Shown here one piece after another: positions 47,166 through 56,201 of a stretch of 64,000 nucleotides of DNA. The notes beneath the pieces were generated by a model that had not been told where the DNA came from, did not search any database, and saw nothing but the letters and a program-made list of their open reading frames with translations. This DNA comes from Struthio camelus (Eukaryota > Chordata > Aves > Struthioniformes > Struthionidae): assembly GCF_040807025.1 (NCBI RefSeq), contig NC_090944.1, forward strand, positions 117,878,738 through 117,942,737, given 5' to 3'. Both the position numbers and the translations under genes were made by a program. Numbering within the stretch: position 1 is the first letter of the stretch; each line of letters begins with the position of its first letter.

Positions 47166-50100
47166 CCTCATGTGCTGCGTTGCTCCATTGACCGTGCTTG
47201 TTATGTTTTTATTTCCATTTGCCTAAAGCGTGGAGTAATGGCTATTTCTGTAGGCAGGATCCCAGACCAACGATAGTGCAATGCTGTGCTCCCCCTTCCA
47301 AAGTGCGGGAGCCCTGGAATTCGCTGGAGCTACACGACCTGCTGAACGCAGGAGCGGGAGGAAGGCGAGAGACCATCCGACGCGCTACAAGCCCTTTCTA
47401 GGCGGAAAAGCCCCCAGTGCTGCTCCACGCAAAGGGTGCGCTGAAGGGCACCCCTCTCCTGGTTATCTGGGAGCGAGGGAACTGAGTGTTAAAGGACCCT
47501 GGGGAGCCTGGCAAGGGGAAGCGGTTAGCTGTCCACGGCACTGAGGAGGAGGGGGGAAACGACTGCTGGACTTCATCTGCTCTAGATCCAGCTCCAGTGA
47601 GGGAAGCGACTCCAGAGGGTGTTACATGTATGCTGTACAACCTGGCATGCTTATTTATTGGACCATAAAACCTCCGTGACTGGCAGTTCTATTTGGTATT
47701 CACCAGGAAGCATCTCCCTTGGGCAAAGAGAGTTAAACTGGGATTTTTAAAGGCCGTGGTGGCATTATGCTCTTCGGATTTTAAATCACTCGTAACAAAG
47801 AAAGAATCAGTTTTAAAGCTCCTGAGACCGACGTGTGCCTACTGTGTATAAATCCACTCGGAACATGAAAGGGGGGGGGGGGTTTAAAAGAAAAATAAAA
47901 CAAAACAAAAAAGCTGTTTTTAAATCCAGTTGAGTTTTGCAGAGTAATTTTCTTCTAGAAACTTAGAAACTTGACTTCCTTCATGGGTTGATTTTGCTTG
48001 TTATATGACTGCATTCTAATAGCTTTATTTCCAGCTTCCCCACATTTTTTGACCGCTGTTGGCAAGAAGGAGGAAACTACTTCTTACTGAAAGTTTTATT
48101 ATGCAGTTATTAGTATTTCCTTCTTCGATACGGCTTTTCTGCACAGTGAGTTTAATGTACTGTTGCAGGAGGGGCCATAGGACTAATACATCATTGCGCA
48201 ACCCCGGCTTGGTTTTGTTGAAACAAATGAGGTTGCTCTGACAAAAGCCTAGTGATGACGACCAGCTATGGGAATGTGAATTCCCAAGCTCTGTTCCCAT
48301 CTGTACTTGTGCCTTGCCACGTTACCTGCACTGACAAACACTGGGCTTGTTTTTGACAGCAACAGTTTGCCCCAGTTAAGGAACTACCCCTTTGGGTCTC
48401 AGTTTAAAATTGGTGCAATTATACTCTCCTGTCAGATTTCAGAAATACTGCTGAACGATCCTTCCGCACTGTGAATTGCCTTCATTTTATGCAAGGATGT
48501 TATTTTCAGTTGCTGCACACTGTTCAACCTAAACCTGGCACGTGTATGAAAGTGCTCTCGTCAGCAATTACACATAAGAACAGTAGGTCAGCACTTCTGC
48601 GAGTCAGATCACCTTTAACCAGCTATTGGGGGTTAATTGCAGTATAGCTCTCTGCAGACCTCTCCGTTTGTGTGGCCTGGAAAATCACTGCTGGCCCGTC
48701 CTAATTCCCCCTTCGAGCAGATTATGGTCCAACAGCAGTGTAAAGGTGGAGTAACCTACGAAATCAGTCACACTGATGGAAGTGTAAGCAAACTTAGGCT
48801 CCTTCCATGTGAGAAAGACCCTTTTTTAGGCTGCAGGAAGCAGTTCCAAGAGGCAGCACTTAAACGAGGTTGTGACCCGATGAGAGCCTACAGCCGCCCA
48901 GAACAGGGTTGCAATGCTCCTGCCACCCTCATTCCCCAACGCATGTTTCCCCTGGCTCCCTCACCTTGGCTAGCCCCACGATAAATAAGTTAGTCTGGGG
49001 AACTACACAGCAGAAAACTTTTTCTTGTCAGCAGAGCTAACAGTTAAATATCCCTGGGGATGGAAAGGGAGCTAGGGATGAAGTGAATGTAGTACACTGG
49101 CACTTCAGCTTAGAGCAGCTTGAAACCGTTACGGCATTGCAGGCCCACAGTCCCTGGCTCCCAGCACAGCATCGGATGCCTAAAATGGGATTCACGAAAG
49201 CCAGCACACTGAGTGAGGATCTGCCTGAACTAACCCATAGAAAACCCCAAGGAAGGGACTGTCCTGACCCTGCCGCTCTTCAGAACGTAGGCTCCCTTCT
49301 CTGGGCTGCAGAGAGACGCCTCTTTCCAACTGCTGTTTGTTATCTTGACCCTTTTCTAAGATTTATATACCTACAGCTTCTCATGCAAAAAAAAAAAAAA
49401 AAAAAGGAAGAAAAGGTCACTCCTTGCTCTGCAAACATGGCTGCGGAGAGACGTAGAGCCCTCTCACATCCCAGACGTGTGAGTTAGGTGCTCAGGTGAG
49501 AGAAGAGAATCAGTGTACTCAAGTCCTTCCTCTGCCTGAGGGGCCTTGAGAGACTACTCGGCATTCGGGGATGACTGCAAGAACTCTCTCCTCTTAAAAC
49601 CAGTCAGCTTCACATAACTAACATATTTCATTGGACCAGTTGTTGAAACAAAGGGGTAGAGATTGCAAACATGCAACTGTGAGCCTAACTCTCCAGTTCA
49701 GTGGCTGGTGTGTTGCCCCTGGAGCTGGGAACCTCAGGCTTTGATCTGTGCTCCACTGAATGTTTGCTGTAAAAGAGGCACCTATTCAATGGAGAATTCT
49801 TGGAATCACTTAAATTCAAAAGTCCCTGTGGTGCTGCCCAGGACAAGGGCCATATGTTGCAGAAGAATGCCAGGGCGGAGGCCTGAGGCAGATGTGCTCC
49901 TTTTCACTTGTTGAAGAGGGCTGCACCTTGCAGGAAACCTCTCAAGAACAGCCATCAGGCCACAGAACTGAAAGGCAAACGGCTCCGAACTGTGTTTTAG
50001 TTGTCAAGTCGATAAGGCAGACTAGCATGAGTGGTCCTCCAGAGCAAACAATTAGTGCTGAAGAACAGATGACTACGATATTGTCATTCAGAGGTTTTTT

Positions 50101-50849
50101 ACTTCAGACTAATTTTAGCATGATCTGTGGACTGAGTTCCTACTGAGGATTCCTGCTTGTGCACCCAGGGAGACCTCTCCATAATGCAAAGCAAAGCCCT
50201 GTAAGTGATAATGATCAGGCGATTCCCTTCAAAAGTACACTCCTGATCCAAGCAAAAACACTAATGTAAACGCGCCCCAAGCAGACTGGAATCCTGTCCT
50301 ATCAGATGCAAACCCAGATCCAGTCTGTTTTCAGGCACCCTCTGCTTATGCTCAGCAAATGACATAACACAATCACTGCTTATTGACACAGGTATTCAGC
50401 TAAATGATGCATTCAGCAATAGAACAGAAACATCAAGCAGTTGACCAGCTTAGCCACTTAATTCACTTGTGGTTCTGGGCAGTTCCTGCCTGCAGTGTCT
50501 GCACTTCTGTTGAGCATTCAGATAACAAATTGTTGATCAGCTGAGGGAAGTATAATCAGTGTTGTGGTGCATTCCTGTGGCTGGCCTCCAGCTGCAGATC
50601 CCCAGCAGGGATGCTGCCTGCTCTGCCTGCGGTAAGATTCAGCAGCCCCAGGGCAGCGCTTGGAGCCTCGCAGGGCGATGCGCTGGCGAAACCTATTACA
50701 GCCGGTGGAAAATCAGGCCCCAGGTAACCTCCACGCCAGCCTGCAGAATGCCCTTGCAGGAGTTTCAAACACGAGTTTAGGGAATGCATTGTCTTGCACT
50801 GGTCCACACTGCCTGGAAAACACCCCCGCCGGCTCCTACCTCGCAAGTA
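47166..50849. other. Intergenic DNA
   Basis: No recognised gene. A G12 run lies at 47871-47882 and an A19 run at 49387-49405. A possible MIR scrap is at about 48370-48430. Reading frames of 80-134 codons at 48637-50146 lack family features. Confidence 0.5.
49387..49405. repeat. A19 homopolymer
   Basis: Nineteen consecutive A followed by GGAAGAAAAGG. It may be an old retroposon tail, but no source sequence upstream was recognised. Confidence 0.85.
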
Positions 50850-51100
50850 CGCGGAGGCACAGGGGTTGGAGGGGCGAGCCCGGTCCCAGAGGGCTCCCGC
50901 TTCGGGCGCTCCCGCAGTCCCCCGCAGCTGCCTCCCGCCGCCTTAGCCTCCCCACCCGGGGCAGCGCCGGGTGCCCAACCCCGCTGCGGAGGAAGCGGGG
51001 CAGCGCGCAGCGCCCGCGCAGCGCCCGCTCCGCCCCCGCGCAGCGCCCGCCGCGCCGCGGCCGCTCGGCAGGTGGCGCCAGAGAACCGGTTTTGGGGAGC

Positions 51101-51120
51101 GGGCCGGGCCGGGCCGGGCC
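51101..51120. repeat. (GGGCC)4 tandem repeat
   Basis: Four perfect pentamers, extended by GGGCGGG. It could support G-quadruplex structure on this strand. Confidence 0.85.
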
Positions 51121-52276
51121 GGGCGGGTGCCGGCGGGGGCGCCGCGGCGGTGCTCGGCGCTGCCGCCTTGCGGGCTTGCGGCGGGACCCGGGGAGGGCAG
51201 GGGAGGGGGGCGTGGGGAAGGGGGCAGTGGTAGCCACAGGGGTACCGGTAGTAGGGACAATCAGCCGCCCCGTAAATGGGCCGTGGCAGTTTCTAGTGGG
51301 AGGGGTTGCCACGAGGCTATGCATGCATATATATATATATCGATACGGACAAAAGCACATATATAAACATAAAGCCGGAAGAGCAGCCCCCCGGGCTGTG
51401 TAAGGGGGACGCCTCGAAGGCGCGTCTGAAAGCCCGCTCAGCCGCCGGGCGGCGGGTCGGCTCCGGCTCCCCGCGCAGGGCGGCAGGAAGCATCGCACCC
51501 GCCGCTGAGCACTGTTTATAATAAAAAGGAGGCCTCACGCCCCAAACAGATGCAGGGCCTGGCTGCGCTAGGTGCTCTGTAAACACCCCCCCTTACGCTG
51601 AGGCTCTCGCAGTCGATAATAAACAGCCCTCACCGGGAAGACGCACCGCCGCCGGCCGGGCTGAGCGGCGGCTTGTGGCTGAGCCGGGCGCCCCGCGCAG
51701 CCCTGCCCGCGGCTCTTCCCACGGCGCGGGGCGGCGCGCCGGGGGCAGCCGGGGCCGCGCAGCACGGCGTCGCCCACCCGTGTGTGGTCCACGCGTGGCT
51801 GTGCGGCGCCTGCGGCAGGTAGGCAGCGTGATGCGGGGCAGCAGTGCCTGAGAGCTGCCCTTCCTGCCGGTGCGGCCGGCTCTCCGCGGCTCTCCGCGGG
51901 AGGCTCGGGCAGGCAGGGCCCGGCCCTTTCCGGGATGCGCCCGGCCCGATGTCTGCGAGGGCGGAGGGGGATCTGTAGCGCCTTGGGGCTAGTCTTTTTT
52001 TCCTCCCTGTTACGAGCTGGAATAATTCTTTTCCGTCTCCTTTATCGGCCTCAGGGAAAGAAAAAAAAAAAAGTCCTTCGAAACTCCGCTCCGGGAAAAA
52101 AAAAAAAAAAAGAGCATCACTCCTGCCTGCATAGTTCATTCTCCTCCTTCTCGAGTCCCTCGGAAAGCAAGATTAAAGGGGAAAGTCGCAGCTGTATATT
52201 TATGTTTTCATTGCTAGAAGGGAATTGATTTCCTTGCATTTATTTTTGTAGTTGCAATACACAAGGGCGGATTTGC

Positions 52277-52290
52277 GTCACCAAAGCAAC
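52277..52290. promoter_or_regulatory. Candidate RFX X-box
   Basis: GTCACCAAAGCAAC fits the RFX consensus GTNRCC-N(0-3)-RGYAAC exactly, with a two-base spacer. It sits in the AT-rich core between the two CpG blocks. Confidence 0.35.
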
Positions 52291-53500
52291 TTGCTGGTCG
52301 AGATAAAGTTGCACAAATATTGAAAAGGGAAGTGCTCGCGCTCATTATGAAGTTTTTCTCCGGAAGAAATAAGGATTTCTGCTGTATCCTAAAATACTAA
52401 AGCCGCTTCTATTTTGGGACAAATCTCGCAGGCACATCCGCTCATTTAGTCCGAGTTGGAACCTCTCAAAAAACAGGAGATGACCTGGACTGCAGCGAGC
52501 CCCGGGTTTCCTGCAGCCTTCTCGCTCCTTGCGAGGGGAGGAGGGGCCGGGATGCAATTGCTACCCGCGGGCAGCGGTGCCGCTTGCGCCGGGCGAGGGG
52601 CCGATGCCCTGGGACCTCTGAGCAGGGAGGACAGGGGGGTCTCGGGGGCCGGGAGCCGGGCGCGGAGGCCTGCGCAGGCCTGGCACTGGGGACAGAGCCT
52701 GCTCCGCGGCTCGCTGCGGCTCCCCGGCCCTAGGGCCGGTGCCGTTGGCCTGCGGGAGAGGTGACAGCCCTGCCCCAGGGGGAGGCGGCGGGGAGGCAGT
52801 GCGGCATGGGGGGAGGCAGGTGCTCTCGGCCCCAGCAGGTTTTGCTGCCCGGGGCGTGCGGAGGATGCGCGGGGGGCACATGGGCACCGCTGCCGAGGTG
52901 GGCGCGGAGCCGGGGGCTCTGTCGGGGCAGCAGGGCCGCATCTAGGCCGGGAAGGCACCTGCCCTGCTGCCTGGGGCTCGGGCTTCCTAGCTCCCTCACC
53001 AGCCCGAGGCCCAGCCCGGGGGTCAAGTGCTTTAGTGCAACGTGTTTAGTATTTCCTTTTGGGTTATTTTTGTCCCTGCTGGATGAAAGCGCCGACCTAG
53101 CACTTGTCTGAGTGGCGGCCCGCGGGGAAGACCGGCCTTCCAGAAGCGGTAGCAAAATCAGGGAGCCCCGGGGGGAGCAGGGCGGGGAGGTGCAACGAGC
53201 TCCGGGGAGGCCGGCGCTGCCGCGGAAAGGCGGGGGAGCCGCGAAAAGGGGCTGCCAGGCCTCGGCAGCCGCGGGCAGCCAGCGCCGAGCACCGCGGGCG
53301 GCCGCGGCCCTGCGCGCGGCGAAGGGGAGGGGGCGCGCAGGGTCCCGCGGGACCCCCCGGCGCGCAGTGCCGCTGCCGCCGCCGAGCTCCCCGGGCAGGG
53401 AAAGGGCCGCCCGGGTCCCCGGCGGGGGGGCTCAGGGCGGCGTTTCTCCCTGGCTGCTGCCCATCACCAGGCGTGCGGGATGCAGAGGGTAGCGAAGCTT

Positions 53501-54849
53501 TAAAATGAGGGAGAAGTTTGCCTGAAAAAGAGAGAGAGAGAGAAAAAGAAAAAACTTTTTTACCCTGGTTGCTTGAAGTGTAGCCCCGGGATGATATAAC
53601 AGCGATATCAAGAGCAATAGCAATTTCACGAGAAAATTTCACTTGCGCCGCTTGGATGCAGTGGAGATAACACACTTCGTTGCCCCTGTGCAAACCAGGC
53701 TGATGCCACGGCTTTGCCTGGCCGTAGAAGCGCAAGTGAAACTGGAGTCGTTTGATCCGACCTGAAATCAACAGGCTCGCTTTCAGGTCATCTGCTCAGG
53801 GGAAATCAAGGGGAGGGATGCAAGGAAAAATGACTTTCCACCCTCGAAGTGGGAAAAGTTCAAATCTAATCAAACGTTTCTTTCACTGCCTTCGGTTTTC
53901 GGACACATCCTGGCAAGCTATCGCTTTTATTTTTCGGTTTCGCCTCACTAATAAAAACCAAACCAAACCAAAGTCGTGCCTGGGTTTTCCTTCTGAATGA
54001 GCTTCCCGTATACACGTGCATATGCATATGTTGGCATTTGCCGAAGAAACGCATTCACTCTCGATTGCAGGTGGTTTCAATATTCATGTATAAGCTACGT
54101 CTTCATATCTGACGAAAGAAAAATAGTTTGGCTTTCCAGCAGTTCCCCGAAAACGCTCAGAATTTTGGAAGCTATTTGAAAAAATAATCTTTGAAACAAA
54201 AACATAGCAAATCTGGAATCGTCTGACCCAGGAGCCTGCTTGCTGACGATGAAGGGCAGCAAAAGTTTTACATGCCTGATCTGTGAAATCTACAATTAAA
54301 AAATGTTTTTCCAGAGTCAGGTCGGGGGAAATGTGGGTGTCGGAGGGAGAAAAAGCACAAAAGACGTGTGGACGAATTTTCCGTAAAATATTCGAGCGAG
54401 TGTAGTTTGTGATTGCATTCTAAAAAGTGTGTTTCATTCCGTTTTCAACGGTTTAGATTACTAAGAACCAGCGTTTTCAGGTAAATTTTCTGTGCAAATG
54501 TATGTAGACGCTTGGCTGAAGAACATAGTCAGAATCTACAAAATGTCATTGTCTCCAGGATGCAATTAATTAGCCACTGCTAATACAGCATTCAATGTGC
54601 GTGGGCCCAGAATAGCTGAGAACTCACATAAATGCGTATGTTGCGTGCATTACTAGATACTCATTTTGTTACAGACTGGCCAGAGCTCATTTATCTGGGA
54701 AGGAAACGTATTTCTTTGGGACCAATTTTCAGGAGACGGATCTGGCTCTCATTGGGAAAGGTTTTCCTGCATGTTTCGCTCAAACATTTTGAAATCCCAG
54801 CAGCAAACGAAAGGGAGCTGCGGTGCCTGTGTGATTTTCCCCCCAGAGC
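53501..54849. promoter_or_regulatory. AT-rich proximal upstream region of HLX
   Basis: A 1.3 kb AT-leaning stretch between CpG blocks. It contains an inverted pair of 12-mers (53637-53648 and 53730-53741) and a 9-base inverted repeat (53759-53767 and 53781-53789). It also has the palindrome CATATGCATATG (54019-54030) and a GCAATTAATTAGC homeodomain cluster at 54562-54574. No coding signal. The texture suggests regulatory DNA. Confidence 0.4.
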
Positions 54850-55639
54850 CGGCGGTGCTTGGGCGGCCGCGTAGTGCGGATTTGAAGGAGCCGGCGTGTG
54901 CGTGTGCGCGCAGCCAGCGCTGCCTCCGAAGAAGTCTAGCTCCTTCTCCTGGAAAAGTGCTCGGGAGGGAAGCGCGGCGGCGAGGCGACAGCCCGCTCCC
55001 GAGAGCAGCCGCGCCGCCGGGCACACCTCGCGCGTCAGGCCGGGCCGGGCCGGGCCGGGCCGGGCCGAGAGCTCCGCACTTGTCCCGCACGGCGCGGCGC
55101 GGCGCGGCGCGGGGCGGTGCAGGGCGGCGCGGAGCGGGGCGGGGCGGCGGGCGGGGCGGCCCGGCCCCGCGGAGCGCGGATTGGGCGCGGGCGGGCCAAG
55201 GGGCGGTGGGAGCGAGGGCTGCGCCGGGGCCGGGAGTCGCTGCCAGAGAAAGTTTGGGGAGGGGTGGATTTTTTCCCCAGTGCGAGGAAGGGGTTTTGTT
55301 TTGTTTTGTTTGCACCGCTCCTCTCCCGCGCTCGCTGGCCCGCTCGCTCTCTCCCTCTCGCCGTGGGTCTTGGCTGGTTTTTTTTTTCTTTCTTTTTTTC
55401 CCCCCTCTTTTTGTTTTCCCCCTGCCCCTCCGGCGAGCGCGCTGCCAGCTGCCGGCGCCTCCCCGCCCCGCCGTCCCTCCCCATGCGCGCAGGGCAGCGG
55501 GCAGCCCCGCGCCGCGCTCCGGGGAGCTGAGCTGCGGAGCGGCGCGTCCCGCCGCCGGCGCCCGGCCCCCGCCCCGCCGCCGCGGGCAGAGCCGAGCGCG
55601 GCGCCCCGCCGTCCGCGGCCGGCGGGAGCCGGCGACAGG
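54850..55639 (+). promoter_or_regulatory. HLX: HLX CpG-island promoter and 5' UTR
   Basis: The region is extremely GC-rich. It holds a CGGGC/GGCCG pentamer array (55038-55067), a GGCGC array (55091-55110), several GC boxes and an inverted CCAAT box (ATTGG, 55180-55184). A long pyrimidine tract (about 55377-55432) follows and probably lies in the 5' UTR. No TATA box is seen. The frame upstream of the HLX ATG is open for more than 200 codons, which I attribute to base composition. Confidence 0.6.
55038..55110. repeat. GGGCC and GGCGC pentamer arrays at the HLX promoter
   Basis: About six GGCCG/CGGGC units (55038-55067) and, 23 bases further on, four GGCGC units (55091-55110). Likely length-variable. 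Confidence 0.85.
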
Positions 55640-56201
55640 ATGTACACCGCCGGGCTGGCCCCTTTCTACGCCTCCAACTTCAGCCTCTGGTCAGCGGCGT
55701 ACTGCTCGGCGGCGGGGCCGGGCGCCGGCGGCTGCTTCCCGCTGGAGCACGGCGTGGCGAAGAAGCCGTCCTTCTGCATCGCCGACATCCTGCACGCCGG
55801 CGGCGAAGCGGCCGGCGGCCCCGCCGAGAGCCTGCCCGGCGGCCCCGGGGCCGGGCTGCCACCGGCGCTGGGCGCCGTGCACCACGCCGGGCCCTTCCAC
55901 GCCGCCGCCTCGCCGCTGCGCCCCACGCCCGTGGTGGCCCCCGACGCCCCCGCCGCCTTCCCGCCGCGCCTCTCGCCGCTCTCGGCCGCCTACCACCCCC
56001 ACCACCGCCCCCCGCAGCACCGCTCCCCCGGAGCGGCGGCCGGCGGCGGCGGCGGCGGCGCGCCGCCCCCCGCCCGCGGCCCCGGGAGCCACACGCACGG
56101 CTCGGCGCCGGCGCCCTCCAGCAAGGACCTGAAATTCGGGATCGACCGCATTTTGTCGGCGGAGTTTGACCCCAAAGTGAAGGAAGGCAACACGCTGAGA
56201 G
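55640..56201 (+). CDS. HLX: HLX coding exon 1: N-terminal repression region
   Basis: The ATG follows GGCGACAGG and is the first Met matching the mammalian start (M[14 protein letters not shown]). The exon carries both eh1-type motifs, a Gly/Ala/Pro-rich middle with a (GGC)n-encoded Gly run, and [17 protein letters not shown]. It ends AGAG before GTAGAG, leaving one base of codon 188. Confidence 0.96.

Larger units (their letters stand above)
50850..53500. promoter_or_regulatory. Large CpG island cluster upstream of HLX
   Basis: Two dense CpG blocks (about 50850-51990 and 52500-53500) flank a 500-base AT-rich core. The first contains four GGGCC units (51101-51120). Long frames on both strands (up to 247 codons) are mutually overlapping GC artefacts. 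Extended CpG clusters around a homeobox gene are typical of Polycomb-regulated developmental loci, and may drive a noncoding transcript such as the human HLX antisense RNA. That role is inference. Confidence 0.55.

Noticed and set aside
48637-50146. Series of 80-134 codon plus-strand frames
   Set aside because: No shared splice structure found, no domain, and one runs into an A19 tract encoding poly-Lys.
50660-51403. 247-codon plus-strand frame and its 220-codon minus-strand partner
   Set aside because: Both cover the same CpG island and contradict one another; no domain or conserved motif.
53097-53771. 224-codon minus-strand frame
   Set aside because: CpG-island shadow with an Arg/Pro/Ala-rich C-terminal half.
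54896-55639. 248 open codons in frame upstream of the HLX ATG
   Set aside because: Known HLX proteins start at the equivalent of 55640; the upstream frame is Arg/Ala/Pro low complexity from the GC-rich promoter and includes the pyrimidine tract.
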